Counted from the first letter of the stretch, positions 29,611 through 39,231 are shown. The stretch: 64,000 nt of DNA from Lederbergia lenta NBRC 16444 (GCF_001591545.1 NZ_BCVC01000001.1:1240001-1304000), one strand, 5' to 3'. The notes: generated by a model from the letters alone, not told the origin. Numbers and translations are program-made.

Positions 29611-30240
29611 TCAACATTCTTTTTTGAGAAATGGTTGGAATAGTTTAATTCCTCTTCTGTTACCTGGAAGCCATTTCATGTCTAATATTAAATGACTTGC
29701 ATAACTCATGATGCAAACAAGCATGAGTCCGGCAATCTGTAAATCCTGCTCCAAGTAGTAACCAATTGCCCCGAAGTAAGCCAATCCTATGAGAGAATGT
29801 GTTAATGAGCGATGGGGAAGGCGGGATGCAACACTGATATAGATGCCCAACATGATCAGCCAAGTACTTTGTTGGGCAATGCCCGCTAATAATACTGTAA
29901 GACCTGTCAGCATTAACATCATTTTTTGCTTCACAAATATCGAGGGCATAGAAAGTAAAGCAATTCCTGCTGCCATTCCCAACCAACGTTCTATTCCCGA
30001 ACTTTTATCGAAACTATAGGCAATTAATAATAAGCCAAACAGACCCAAAAATAAGATAAGCCATTTTTTATTTAACGAAATCCTCTTTGATAAAGTGCCT
30101 TTTACATCTAAATCAGGCACCAATCCAACACATCCACCTAATAATGTGAAAGAAACGGCTGTTTGTAAATCTACCCCTATGTACTTTGCTACTCCAATTC
30201 CGGCTAAACCACCTACAATAAAATGCGTCTTTCCATCCAT
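29611..30240 (-). CDS. YdjM-like membrane-bound metal-dependent hydrolase
   Basis: A 209-residue protein with about five hydrophobic segments and the family's metal motifs: an early His in DGKTHFIVGG, PDLDVKGT, HRSLTHS and SHLILDM. This is the YdjM/DUF457 pattern. Reported members are LexA-regulated in some bacteria; no LexA box is obvious here. ATG after AAAAGGAGC. Confidence 0.82.
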   Translation of the reverse strand: MDGKTHFIVGGLAGIGVAKYIGVDLQTAVSFTLLGGCVGLVPDLDVKGTLSKRISLNKKWLILFLGLFGLLLIAYSFDKSSGIERWLGMAAGIALLSMPSIFVKQKMMLMLTGLTVLLAGIAQQSTWLIMLGIYISVASRLPHRSLTHSLIGLAYFGAIGYYLEQDLQIAGLMLVCIMSYASHLILDMKWLPGNRRGIKLFQPFLKKEC

Positions 30241-30408
30241 TTAATAAAGCTCCTTTTCTGTGAAAACTCTTGTTGCTTTTACTAGTATAACAACACGATC
30301 ACTTGTTTGGTAGTGAGAAAGTGGTAGAATAAGATAAGTAATAGAATTTGGAGCAATGAATGCTAGGAAAATATAGATAATATGAGGATGTAAAGGGGAA
30401 TTTGATTA

Positions 30409-31170
30409 ATGTTAAAACTTGTTTCATGGAATGTAAATGGAATTCGAGCGTGTGTTAAAAAAGGCTTTTTAGATTATTTTCAAGAAGTAAATGCAGATAT
30501 ATTTTGTTTGCAGGAGTCGAAATGCCAAGAGGGGCAGATTGAATTAGATTTAGAGGGCTATTATCAGTACTGGAACTACGCTGTGAAAAAAGGCTACTCT
30601 GGTACAGCTGTCTTCACAAAGGAAAAGCCCCTATCTATTAAGTATGGGGTAGGGATAGATGAAGAAGAGATAGAAGGAAGAATTATTACCCTCGAATTCG
30701 AGGAGTTCTTCTTAGTAAATGTTTATACACCTAATGCCCAAAGAGATCTAGCTAGATTAGGTTATCGCTTATCATGGGAAGATAGAATACTTGAACATTT
30801 AATTGAATTGGATGAAATAAAACCAGTTGTATACTGCGGCGATTTGAATGTAGCACATCAAGATATTGATTTGAAAAACGCTAAGTCGAATAGAGGGAAT
30901 TCTGGGGTGACGGATGAAGAACGTGGCAAAATGACTCAATTACTCGGAGAAGGATTTATTGATTCATACCGCTATTTTTATCCTGAACGAGAGGGCGCAT
31001 ATACTTGGTGGTCTTATATGAGCAAGGTTAGAGAGAGAAATATCGGTTGGAGAATTGATTATTTTATCGTTTCAAATCGTCTTCAAGAGAAGTTAGTTGA
31101 TGCTTCGATTGATGCACATGTGTTAGGCAGCGATCATTGCCCAATCACATTGGAGCTCAAACTCGACTAA
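30409..31170 (+). CDS. exoA: Exodeoxyribonuclease III / AP endonuclease ExoA
   Basis: A 253-residue enzyme of the EEP fold that cuts DNA at abasic sites. All signature blocks are present: SWNVNGIRA, the catalytic QESKCQ, VYTPNAQ, GDLNVAHQDIDL, WRIDYFIVS and GSDHCPI. Length matches ExoA (252). ATG after AAGGGG. The SDR gene starts 14 bases later, so the two may be co-transcribed. Confidence 0.95.
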   Translation: MLKLVSWNVNGIRACVKKGFLDYFQEVNADIFCLQESKCQEGQIELDLEGYYQYWNYAVKKGYSGTAVFTKEKPLSIKYGVGIDEEEIEGRIITLEFEEFFLVNVYTPNAQRDLARLGYRLSWEDRILEHLIELDEIKPVVYCGDLNVAHQDIDLKNAKSNRGNSGVTDEERGKMTQLLGEGFIDSYRYFYPEREGAYTWWSYMSKVRERNIGWRIDYFIVSNRLQEKLVDASIDAHVLGSDHCPITLELKLD

Positions 31171-31183
31171 GCGGGGGAATAAA

Positions 31184-32038
31184 ATGAATAATCAAACGGT
31201 AGTCATTACTGGCGCATCCAGTGGATTTGGATTAATGGCATCACTTGAATTAGCCAAACGCGGTTTTTCTGTTATAGCGACAATGAGAAATCTCGAAAAT
31301 AGGGATACAATAATAACATTATGTAAACAGATGGGGATTAAAAACAAATTAAGTTTTTACCAACTAGACGTGACAAGTGCTCAGTCGGTTGAAAATTTTT
31401 CGGTTCAATTACGAAAATTACCGAAGATTGATATTCTTATTAATAATGCCGGCTTTGCACTTGGAGGCTTTTGTGAAGAAATAAGTATTTCGGAATATAA
31501 GGAGCAATTTGAGACAAATTTATTTGGAGTTATTTCCGTAACACAAGTAGTGCTTCCTCGTATGAGAAAGCAAGGGTATGGCAAGATAATAAACGTCAGT
31601 AGTATTTCCGGGAAGATGGGTTTTCCGGGGCTTTCTCCATATGTCGCTTCGAAACATGCGTTAGAAGGATGGACTGAATGTTTGCGTTTGGAAGTGAAAC
31701 CATTCGGAATCGATGTGGCTTTAATTGAACCTGGGTCTTTTCAAACAAATATATGGTCTCAAGGAAAAAGGATTGCCGAGCGCTCTAAACTTCACACTTC
31801 ACCCTATTCATCCTACATGCAGTCGATTGAAAATGAATTAGAGGAGAGTCAGAACAGTTACGGCAATCCGAATGTAGTTGCTTCATTGATTGCAGATCTC
31901 TGTTCACAAAAACAATGGAAAAAACTTAGATATCCAATTGGAAAAGGAGTAAGACTTAACTTCTTCTTGAAATCGATCATCCCATGGAATATGTGGGAAA
32001 AAATATTTTTAAATAAATTAGGTATGGATAAAAAATAA
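31184..32038 (+). CDS. Short-chain dehydrogenase/reductase
   Basis: A 284-residue SDR with the NAD(P) motif TGASSGFG, the NNAG motif and the catalytic Ser and Tyr-Lys pair in NVSSISGKMGFPGLSPYVASKHALEGW. The ~285-residue length and C-terminal hydrophobic tail suit classical SDRs acting on steroid-, lipid- or retinol-like substrates. Substrate unknown. GGGGG ribosome site before the ATG. Confidence 0.85.
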   Translation: MNNQTVVITGASSGFGLMASLELAKRGFSVIATMRNLENRDTIITLCKQMGIKNKLSFYQLDVTSAQSVENFSVQLRKLPKIDILINNAGFALGGFCEEISISEYKEQFETNLFGVISVTQVVLPRMRKQGYGKIINVSSISGKMGFPGLSPYVASKHALEGWTECLRLEVKPFGIDVALIEPGSFQTNIWSQGKRIAERSKLHTSPYSSYMQSIENELEESQNSYGNPNVVASLIADLCSQKQWKKLRYPIGKGVRLNFFLKSIIPWNMWEKIFLNKLGMDKK

Positions 32039-32208
32039 TTTTATTATAGTTTATATTTTTAAGAAACAGTTGCTTTAATCATGAAAGTAATACAACTTTA
32101 TTGTTATTTTTTTGATAGGAGATTCGGAAAAAATGTTATAATATAATCTCATGAATGAAGTCCTCAAGTTTTATTGTATTGATTCAAAGATGAAAGCGAG
32201 TGTACATT

Positions 32209-32928
32209 ATGGGACGTAAATGGAATAATATTAAGGAGAAAAAGGCTTCAAAGGACGCAAATACGAGTCGTATATATGCAAAGTTTGGTCGAGAAATTTA
32301 TGTAGCGGCTAAGCAAGGGGAGCCTGATCCGGAATCAAATCAAGCATTAAAAGTTGTACTTGAACGCGCAAAAACATACAGTGTGCCGAAAACGATTATT
32401 GACCGTGCGATTGAAAAAGCAAAGGGTGGTTCAGAAGAAAGCTATGATGAACTACGTTACGAGGGCTTTGGACCAAATGGATCTATGGTTATCGTTGATG
32501 CTCTGACAAATAATGTGAATCGTACTGCATCAGAGGTGCGCGCTGCATTTGGTAAAAATGGTGGAAATATGGGTGTAAGTGGATCTGTTGCCTATATGTT
32601 TGATGCTACAGCTGTTATCGGTCTTGAAGGAAAAACAGCAGATGAAGTGCTTGAAATATTGATGGAAGCTGATATTGATGTGCGTGATATTTTAGAAGAA
32701 GGTGAATCAGTAATTGTTTATGCTGAGCCTGACCAATTTCATGCTATGCAAGATGCATTCAAGCAGGCAGGCATTACTGATTTCACAGTTGCGGAAGTAA
32801 CAATGATTGCGCAAAATGATATTACATTGCCAGAAGACGCACAAGCGCAATTTGAAAAAATGATAGATGCTTTAGATGAGTTAGAAGATGTAGCGCAAGT
32901 GTACCATAATGTAGATTTTGACGAATAA
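32209..32928 (+). CDS. yeeI: YebC/PmpR family protein, YeeI type
   Basis: A 239-residue protein starting [20 protein letters not shown], close to the B. subtilis YeeI branch over its whole length ([20 protein letters not shown] and [19 protein letters not shown] are characteristic). YebC-family proteins were annotated as transcriptional regulators; recent work links them to relief of ribosome stalling at polyproline-type stretches. I use the ATG at 32209; a GTG three codons upstream is less likely. A strong terminator follows. Confidence 0.9.
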   Translation: MGRKWNNIKEKKASKDANTSRIYAKFGREIYVAAKQGEPDPESNQALKVVLERAKTYSVPKTIIDRAIEKAKGGSEESYDELRYEGFGPNGSMVIVDALTNNVNRTASEVRAAFGKNGGNMGVSGSVAYMFDATAVIGLEGKTADEVLEILMEADIDVRDILEEGESVIVYAEPDQFHAMQDAFKQAGITDFTVAEVTMIAQNDITLPEDAQAQFEKMIDALDELEDVAQVYHNVDFDE

Positions 32929-32940
32929 TACCTTATATTG

Positions 32941-32974
32941 AAGCAGACCTCTCCATTCATGAGAGGTCTGCTTC
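32941..32974. terminator. Terminator after yeeI
   Basis: AAGCAGACCTCTC and GAGAGGTCTGCTT form a 13-bp perfect stem; the T-run is weak. Confidence 0.75.
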
Positions 32975-33102
32975 GTGTTATTGATTTTATTTCCACGCAA
33001 GCGAAAAAGATAGAATTCTATTCGTTTTATGTTATAGTAGTTTGAATATACAGACAAAATGAAGGTTACATGTTATTATTCAAAATAAAGGGGGAGTAGC
33101 TA

Positions 33103-34134
33103 ATGACGATTCATTTCAAAAAAGCAGAAGAATGGTTTACTTTTTATGATGGACAAGGAAATTTAATAGAAAGAAAAACAGAAATCCGTTTTGATCCACT
33201 AACAGGTGAGTCTTCACGACTCGTGTTTGATGCAGGTTTGTCGCCTGTGTTACCTAATTATACAGAAGCGGCAGAACAAAGTGGTGGGAAAAATTGTCCG
33301 TTTTGTCCCGAAAATATTTTGAAGATGACACCTGTCTTTCCAAAAGAAATTACATTTGACGATCGCATTACACAAGGAGAAGCAATTGTTTTTCCAAATC
33401 TGTTTCCTTATAGCAAGCATAATGGAGTAGTCGTTTTCTCTGGTCAACATTATGTTCGCTTAGAAGAATTTACGACGCAGTTAATAAAAAATGCTTTTAT
33501 TGCTGCACAAACATACATACAAAATGTAATAAAGACTGATTCAAAGGTTTCATTTGCATCTATTAACTGGAACTACCTTCCAGAATCAGGAGGCAGTATC
33601 CTCCATCCCCATTTACATGTCATCGCGTCAGAATCACCAACAAATTATCAAGCGATTACAAATGAAAAAGAAAATCAATATAAAAAAGAAAACGGTACAG
33701 AGTATTTTTCGGACCTTTATGAAACAGAAAAAACACTTGATGAAAGATGGATCGGCGAGTGTGACAGTGTAGCATGGGTACACGCTTATGCTCCCAAAAG
33801 CCATAATGACTTTATTGGCATTTTCACTCAAGCTTCTAATATTCACAATATTACTGAACAAGATTGGTTAAGTTTTTCGGAAAGTTTGACGAAAATTTTT
33901 GCAACGCTAAACGATCAAGGATTTGCTAGTTTTAATTTATCTTTACATGTATCAACAGATCCAGAAGCTAAACAACCTATTCATGTTCGACTCATTCCAC
34001 GTCTTACTATAGGCCAGCTTGAGACAAGTGATATTAATTTTTTCCAAGCATTACATCAAGAACCACTTACATATAAGTCGCCAGAAGATATCACACGGAA
34101 AGCACATGCACATTTTAATAGCCGGATTAAATAA
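33103..34134 (+). CDS. GalT-like (HIT superfamily) nucleotidyltransferase, DUF4931-like
   Basis: A 343-residue protein with the galactose-1-phosphate uridylyltransferase fold: a zinc-type CPFCPENI motif (about residue 65) and the HPHLHVI nucleotide-binding triad (about 169). The usual Leloir-pathway neighbours are absent. It belongs with Bacillus GalT-like proteins of unknown substrate, some of which are annotated DUF4931. ATG after AAAGGGGGAG. Confidence 0.75.
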   Translation: MTIHFKKAEEWFTFYDGQGNLIERKTEIRFDPLTGESSRLVFDAGLSPVLPNYTEAAEQSGGKNCPFCPENILKMTPVFPKEITFDDRITQGEAIVFPNLFPYSKHNGVVVFSGQHYVRLEEFTTQLIKNAFIAAQTYIQNVIKTDSKVSFASINWNYLPESGGSILHPHLHVIASESPTNYQAITNEKENQYKKENGTEYFSDLYETEKTLDERWIGECDSVAWVHAYAPKSHNDFIGIFTQASNIHNITEQDWLSFSESLTKIFATLNDQGFASFNLSLHVSTDPEAKQPIHVRLIPRLTIGQLETSDINFFQALHQEPLTYKSPEDITRKAHAHFNSRIK

Positions 34135-34203
34135 CAAACCCTCTGCAACAATCACGCCTCCTTGAAATATGATAAAGATGTAGTGATTTATGGAGGTGGA
34201 GGT

Positions 34204-34632
34204 ATGGCTGTTGTAAAAGCCAGAGAAGCAGATATTGATTTATTGGCACGACTGCTAAGGGCCGAGGCGGAAGGGGAAGGAAGACAAGGCATGCTAATGG
34301 TTGGTAATGTAGGAATTAATCGGATTCGAGCAAATTGCTCTGATTTTAAAGGGATCCGCACCATTCCACAAATGGTTCATCAACCACATGCTTTTGAAGC
34401 TGTAACTCACGGTTATTTTTATCAGAGAGCGAGAGAAGCGGAGAAATCTTTAGCAAGACGCTCTATAAAGGGAGAGCGTATATGGCCTGCTAAATTTAGC
34501 TTATGGTATTTTAGGCCGCCTGGGGATTGTCCTCCTACGTGGTATAATCAACCTTTTGTAGCTCGTTATAAATTGCATTGTTTTTACGAACCAACCGCAG
34601 AAGAATGTGAGGCAGTGTATAATACATTTTAA
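34204..34632 (+). CDS. cwlJ: Spore cortex-lytic cell wall hydrolase CwlJ
   Basis: A 142-residue protein, exactly the length of B. subtilis CwlJ. It has the family's LARLLRAEAEGEGRQGMLMVGNV start, with the catalytic glutamate in RAEAEGEG, and PAKFSLWYFRPPGDCP. CwlJ degrades cortex peptidoglycan during germination and needs GerQ for localisation; no gerQ is in the window. I chose the ATG after GGAGGTGGAGGT; a longer in-frame start at 34162 runs through the ribosome site. This is the strongest evidence for a spore former. Confidence 0.95.
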   Translation: MAVVKAREADIDLLARLLRAEAEGEGRQGMLMVGNVGINRIRANCSDFKGIRTIPQMVHQPHAFEAVTHGYFYQRAREAEKSLARRSIKGERIWPAKFSLWYFRPPGDCPPTWYNQPFVARYKLHCFYEPTAEECEAVYNTF

Positions 34633-34637
34633 TCCTG

Positions 34638-34682
34638 TACAAAAACAAACAAGCACAAAAATGGTGCTTGTTTGTTTTTGTA
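34638..34682. terminator. Long bidirectional terminator
   Basis: Nineteen-base complementary arms (TACAAAAACAAACAAGCAC with its reverse complement) around an eight-base loop. Confidence 0.9.
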
Positions 34683-34745
34683 TAGAATATGGGTAAAGTA
34701 ACATGTAACTTACTTTTATTATAGAAGAAATAGGGGTTTTAAATA

Positions 34746-35462
34746 ATGAAAAATACGAAACCAATCATCGGACTTACATGTAATTTAGAAATGGTTCGAA
34801 ATAATGTCAGTTTTACTTTATATTTGAGCTATCCTGAAGCAATAAAAAAAGCTGGGGGAATTCCAATCGTGCTCCCACTTGGTAATGAGGAATTAGCTGA
34901 AACATGGGTATCAATGTGCGATGGAATATTATTGACAGGTGGGAACGATGTACATCCAAAACATTATGGGGATGTCCCTCAATCAGAATTAGGATTAACC
35001 ACACCGAAATTAGATGAATCAGACATGCTCATTATTAAACATGCTAGAAAACAAAATAAAACGATCTTTGGTATTTGTCGCGGTTCTCATTTAATAAATG
35101 TAGCGCTAGGTGGGACAATGCTTCAAGATATAGAAACAAATGTCCAGAATAGTTTAAACCATCTTGATAAAGGTGATAGAACAAAATTAAAACATATGAT
35201 TACGATAGAGAAGGAGAGCATCCTGTATGATTTAGTTCAGAAAGAAGAACTGGAAGTAAATAGCTTTCATCATCAGGCGCTTGGGGATCTTGGTAAAGAT
35301 TTAAGGTGCGTTGCAACAGCACCGGATGGGGTTAAAGAAGCGTTTGAAAGTGAAGATGGAAAAATAATGGGTACACAGTTTCACCCTGAGGAATTAGGTA
35401 AGTTCAATAATAAAATGCATGAGCTACTCGTACTATTTATTGAAAAATGCAAGGGTGAATAA
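34746..35462 (+). CDS. Class I glutamine amidotransferase, gamma-glutamyl-GABA hydrolase (PuuD) family
   Basis: A 238-residue peptidase C26 enzyme. The nucleophile Cys is in GICRGSHLINVALGG and the catalytic His-Glu is in TQFHPEE. Family members hydrolyse gamma-glutamyl bonds, for example in polyamine breakdown, but no putrescine pathway genes are nearby. ATG after ATAGGGG. A terminator follows. Confidence 0.87.
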   Translation: MKNTKPIIGLTCNLEMVRNNVSFTLYLSYPEAIKKAGGIPIVLPLGNEELAETWVSMCDGILLTGGNDVHPKHYGDVPQSELGLTTPKLDESDMLIIKHARKQNKTIFGICRGSHLINVALGGTMLQDIETNVQNSLNHLDKGDRTKLKHMITIEKESILYDLVQKEELEVNSFHHQALGDLGKDLRCVATAPDGVKEAFESEDGKIMGTQFHPEELGKFNNKMHELLVLFIEKCKGE

Positions 35463-35492
35463 CTATATATTATATCGAGATATTATTTGAGT

Positions 35493-35524
35493 AAAACATC
35501 GCTTCGATAAGCGGTGTTTTATTT
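35493..35524 (+). terminator. Rho-independent terminator after the amidotransferase
   Basis: AAAACATCGCTT and AAGCGGTGTTTT pair (one T-G), followed by ATTTAA. Confidence 0.7.
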
Positions 35525-35822
35525 AATAGGATTAGCACTTGGTTCTAATGACTGGTATCGATTTTAGTATCTGGTCATCAAAAGAGGAAAATGCGAACCT
35601 TGTAGGTACGTACAAGTTGTTACCTTCTTATTACATTTAACGTTATGTACATATGGTGAGGACAGTAGAGAGAGGGCTAAATCAGCCTAAGTTATTAGAC
35701 TTATTTGATGATGATTTGTAGTTGCATTCATGTATCAAACATAAAATTTAATAAAAATCTGGTTAGCTTGTATATAATATGTTATGTGTAGCAAAAGAGA
35801 GTTAATAGTTAAAAAACGAATG
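35525..35822. other. Gap without recognisable gene
   Basis: About 300 AT-rich bases between the amidotransferase and the end of the cytochrome bd operon. I see no ribosome site linked to an open frame and no conserved RNA motif. Confidence 0.5.
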
Positions 35823-35855
35823 AAAAAAGGCACTCTGCCGAAAGAATGCCTTTTT
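35823..35855 (-). terminator. Terminator of the cytochrome bd operon
   Basis: On the minus strand GGCATTCT and AGAGTGCC pair (one wobble), followed by TTTTTT. A run of A on the other side would let it act both ways. Confidence 0.8.
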
Positions 35856-35861
35856 AACATT

Positions 35862-35963
35862 TTATTTAGAAACGGGCCCATCCTTTAACGCTGCCCAAAA
35901 TGCAATTGCTATGGATGCAAATAGCACAATAAAGGGAGCGTAAAACATCAAAAAGTTGCTCAT
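35862..35963 (-). CDS. cydS: Cytochrome bd oxidase small subunit CydS
   Basis: A 33-residue single-helix membrane protein, MSNFLMFYAPFIVLFASI and so on, ending LKDGPVSK. Start ATG after GAGGAGGTCCGATA; the site overlaps the cydB stop, so translation is likely coupled. The length, the FLMFYAP opening and a C-terminal FWAALKD resemble CydS, the tiny third subunit seen in the structure of a Geobacillus bd oxidase. It fits beside CydA at the heme site. It is missed by ordinary gene finders because of its size. Confidence 0.85.
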   Translation of the reverse strand: MSNFLMFYAPFIVLFASIAIAFWAALKDGPVSK

Positions 35964-35975
35964 TATCGGACCTCC

Positions 35976-37001
35976 TCAGGGGTGATTTTTCGTTTTACCT
36001 TTTACATAATCTTTATTAAAAAGAAATAACCTTAACAATAAATATAGGGAGGGGATGAGTAATCCCAATCCCGCAATAAATGCCACAATAAGTGAGATGG
36101 CCATTGCTTGGTTTGTAAAGCTATCATAGATTGTTAAATGAGGGTAAAGCAAGTATGGATAATGTGAAACGCCATAACCATAAAACGCTAAAGCGAATTG
36201 CCCGGCCAATAACCCAAAAGCTAAACCATAATTTCTACGTTTCCAAATTAACCAAATCGTTCCGATAAATAATAGGAAGGATAAACCAAATAACCACCAA
36301 AAGCTCATTATTCGTTCAAAATGCTCTTTGTTGTGCATACTTAGTTCAAAAATGATGCCCCCTGCTGTAACAATTGTGGGTAATGCCCAAATCAAAGCGT
36401 ATTTTCTCATTAAATTGGTAGCGGCAGAATCATTTGCTTTATTGGCATACCATGTAAGAAAAACAGCTGAAATATATAGCACAGACGTAAGGCTAAGGAC
36501 GACGATACTCCATGTCAAGGGACTTGTAAATAGTGCCCAATAATCTAAAACGGGATGCCCGTTAACAAGGGATACAAAACCACCTTCAGAGATGGTGAGT
36601 ACAATTGATAATGAGGCAGGAATAAACAACCCCGATAATCCATACATGAATGAATATCCTTTATGCCCTTTTGTTCCGTATGTTTCAAATGCATAATAAG
36701 ATCCACGAATGGCTAGTAAAATAATCGCAATACTTGCTGGGACGAGAAGTGTTGTCCCGTAATAAAATGCTGTTTTTGGAAAAAAACCAATGATCCCAAC
36801 GAAAAAGAAAACGAGAAATACATTAGTTACTTCCCATACTGGCGATAAGTAGCGTTGAATGATTTTTGTGAGAATATGTTGCTTATTTGTAAACACACTA
36901 TAAGCATTGAAAAAACCAGCCCCAAAATCAATGGATGCGACGATGACATAACCAAAAAGAAACGTCCAGAGCACTGTAATTCCTACTATTTCTAAATTCA
37001 T
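35976..37001 (-). CDS. cydB: Cytochrome bd ubiquinol oxidase subunit II (CydB, YthB-like)
   Basis: A 341-residue membrane protein with about eight to nine helices. It opens LEIVGITVLWTFLFGYVIV and contains DFGAGFF, typical of Bacillus YthB/CydB. It is the structural partner of CydA in a terminal quinol oxidase with high oxygen affinity. ATG overlaps the cydA stop by four bases (ATGA), so the two are translated together. Confidence 0.92.
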   Translation of the reverse strand: MNLEIVGITVLWTFLFGYVIVASIDFGAGFFNAYSVFTNKQHILTKIIQRYLSPVWEVTNVFLVFFFVGIIGFFPKTAFYYGTTLLVPASIAIILLAIRGSYYAFETYGTKGHKGYSFMYGLSGLFIPASLSIVLTISEGGFVSLVNGHPVLDYWALFTSPLTWSIVVLSLTSVLYISAVFLTWYANKANDSAATNLMRKYALIWALPTIVTAGGIIFELSMHNKEHFERIMSFWWLFGLSFLLFIGTIWLIWKRRNYGLAFGLLAGQFALAFYGYGVSHYPYLLYPHLTIYDSFTNQAMAISLIVAFIAGLGLLIPSLYLLLRLFLFNKDYVKGKTKNHP

Positions 37002-38344
37002 GTCCGGACACCCCCTTTTTCGTTTTCCAAATCATCAAGTTCCTTTTCTACTGGGTTTCTCCTGAACATTCTACTAAGGACAACAATGGTACCAATACCT
37101 AATATGATGTAGAGTCCAGCAAATAGCATCAGCATTAAGTCCACGTGATTACTCGAAGTAGCAGCATCCGCTGTTCGCATTAAACCTCGAAGGACCCATG
37201 GCTGTCTTCCTACCTCGGCCAACCACCAACCAGCTTCTATAGCGATAATAGAAAGCGGACCACCGAGAACAATGAGCCATCTGAACCATCTCGAATGAAC
37301 TATTGGCCAACCACGTTTCATACCAATCCAGTAAACGAATGATAATAAAACCATCCACATCCCAATCGTTACCATAATATCAAATAAGTAATGTATATAA
37401 AGAGGAGGGATTTCATCTTCTGGAAATTGATCTAATCCGATCACTTCTGCTGTTGGATCATTATGTGCTAATACACTAAGTGCAAAGGGAACTTTAATTG
37501 CATATTTCACTTCACCATTATCCAATACACCATACAGAATGAGTGGTGCATTCTCCTCTGATTCAAAATGCCACTCCGCAGCGGCTAATTTCTCCGGCTG
37601 GTACTCAGCCAAGTATTTTCCTGAGAAATCACCGATTACAGCTGTAGCAATAGAGAATATAAGTCCCAACTTCATTGTTAAAAATAATGCCTTTTTGTGA
37701 TACACATGGTTGGAGCCCTTTAATAATCTAAAGGCAGCAATCGAAGCAAGTAAGAATGCTGCTGTCATAAATGCTGTCACAACGACATGTGCTACTTTAG
37801 TAGGCATTGCTGGATTGAACATCGCAATAATTGGATTTACATTTATGAGCTCTCCATTAACGATATCAAAACCTTGTGGGGCATTCATAAATGCATTGAC
37901 CATTGTAATGAATACAGCGGAAAAAGCGGCACCAATTGCCACTGGTATGAGGAGCAATAAATGTTTGCGCTGATCTTCAAATTTGTCCCAGGTATATAAA
38001 TAAATGCCTAGAAAAATCGCTTCAAAAAAGAATGCGAAAGTTTCCATAAAGAGAGGCAGGGCAATAACATTTCCGGCGAGCTCCATAAAGTTTGGCCATA
38101 ATAAAGATAGCTGCAATCCAATAGCCGTTCCAGTTACAACTCCAACAGCTACTGTTATGACGAAACCACGAGTCCATCTTCGTGCTAATAAAATATAGTG
38201 CTCATCATTTTTCTTTATCCCGATCCATTGAGCAATCATGATCATGAGCGGCACACCTACTCCGATTGTTGCGTAAATAATATGAAAGGAAAGGGTAGTT
38301 TCTGTTAAAATTCTACTCCAAAATAATGCATCTTCATTCACCAA
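36998..38344 (-). CDS. cydA: Cytochrome bd ubiquinol oxidase subunit I (CydA, YthA-like)
   Basis: A 448-residue heme-binding subunit, the short-Q-loop form typical of Firmicutes. The N-terminal His (TLSFHIIYATIGVGVP) and GRQPWVLRGLMRT near the C-terminus are family landmarks. It oxidises quinol and reduces oxygen at hemes b and d. Start appears to be TTG after AAAGGAGGAG; a GTG one codon later is equally possible. First main gene of an operon with cydB and cydS. Confidence 0.92.
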   Translation of the reverse strand: MVNEDALFWSRILTETTLSFHIIYATIGVGVPLMIMIAQWIGIKKNDEHYILLARRWTRGFVITVAVGVVTGTAIGLQLSLLWPNFMELAGNVIALPLFMETFAFFFEAIFLGIYLYTWDKFEDQRKHLLLLIPVAIGAAFSAVFITMVNAFMNAPQGFDIVNGELINVNPIIAMFNPAMPTKVAHVVVTAFMTAAFLLASIAAFRLLKGSNHVYHKKALFLTMKLGLIFSIATAVIGDFSGKYLAEYQPEKLAAAEWHFESEENAPLILYGVLDNGEVKYAIKVPFALSVLAHNDPTAEVIGLDQFPEDEIPPLYIHYLFDIMVTIGMWMVLLSFVYWIGMKRGWPIVHSRWFRWLIVLGGPLSIIAIEAGWWLAEVGRQPWVLRGLMRTADAATSSNHVDLMLMLFAGLYIILGIGTIVVLSRMFRRNPVEKELDDLENEKGGVRT

Positions 38345-38361
38345 ATGGAATTCTCCTCCTT

Positions 38362-38457
38362 TTACCCGACAATAATCCTTCTAACGATAGAGACGAGCAT
38401 AATAGCTGCGACACCAAATGCTAGCCAAATTAATTTTCGTTCGTGATTTTTATACAT
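38362..38457 (-). CDS. Single-helix 31-residue membrane protein upstream of cydA
   Basis: ATG after ATGAGGAGTGTGGGA gives MYKNHERKLIWLAFGVAAIM and a short tail SIVRRIIVG. One hydrophobic segment with basic ends. It ends 17 bases before cydA, so it is probably in the same operon. I do not know its family; it might be an accessory or assembly peptide of the oxidase. A longer frame exists upstream but without a ribosome site. Confidence 0.6.
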   Translation of the reverse strand: MYKNHERKLIWLAFGVAAIMLVSIVRRIIVG

Positions 38458-38616
38458 ATTCCCACACTCCTCATTCTTCATATTACCCTTATTTGTAAAA
38501 TTGACGCATGGAATAATATATTTTTTGAATAAAGTAAAGGTAGAAAAAATTTGGATGTTAGCTTTGGAAAGAAGGGGGACAGGAGAAGTGGATTTTTTTA
38601 AGGATATACAAATGAA

Positions 38617-38663
38617 TATAAAAAGAGTATGTTTTGAAAATATCATTTCAAAACATACTCTTT
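38617..38663 (-). terminator. Terminator of the hxlAB operon
   Basis: AAAGAGTATGTTTTGAAA and its exact 18-base complement around a short loop, followed on the minus strand by TTTTTAT. It begins just after the hxlB stop. Confidence 0.92.
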
Positions 38664-38671
38664 GTGTCATT

Positions 38672-39229
38672 TTATTCTAAGTTAGCATGCTTTCCATACA
38701 TCGTTTGCGTATCTAATCCTTTTTTCTCCATGAACCTTAAGATAACCGCGTCAAAAAACAATAAAAGACTTTGTTCAAATAACGAGCCCATAGGTTGAAT
38801 AGATTGTGCTCTTGAATTTTCTCCCGATTTGGTTTGCGCTGGAATTTCAATAACTATATCCGCCATTTGACCAAGTGTTGATGTAGGATTGATCGTTACT
38901 ACAACAGTTGCTGCGCCAATACTTTTCGCTTTCTCGGCCATAGAGATAAGGCTTTTTGTTTCACCAGAACCGGAACCAATGATAAAGATATCATTATGTT
39001 CCAAATTAGGTGTGACGGTCTCACCTACGACATATGAATCTAACCCCATATGCATCATACGCATTGCAAATGATTTCACCATGAAACCGGAACGCCCAGC
39101 ACCAGCAACAAGCACTTTCTTCGCTTCTAAAATGCCATCAACTAATTTTTCGGCATCTTGATTATTCAGTTTCTGAGCAGTACGTTCAAGCTCTTGTAAA
39201 ATACTCGATATATACTGGGTTGTCTGCAT
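38672..39229 (-). CDS. hxlB: 6-phospho-3-hexuloisomerase HxlB
   Basis: A 185-residue SIS-domain enzyme with the sugar-binding GAGRSGFMVKSFAMRMMHMG and IIGSGSGETKSL motifs. It converts arabino-3-hexulose-6-phosphate to fructose-6-phosphate, the second step of ribulose-monophosphate formaldehyde fixation. Its ATG follows the hxlA stop by two bases. Length matches HxlB (185). Confidence 0.94.
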   Translation of the reverse strand: MQTTQYISSILQELERTAQKLNNQDAEKLVDGILEAKKVLVAGAGRSGFMVKSFAMRMMHMGLDSYVVGETVTPNLEHNDIFIIGSGSGETKSLISMAEKAKSIGAATVVVTINPTSTLGQMADIVIEIPAQTKSGENSRAQSIQPMGSLFEQSLLLFFDAVILRFMEKKGLDTQTMYGKHANLE

Positions 39230-39231
39230 TA

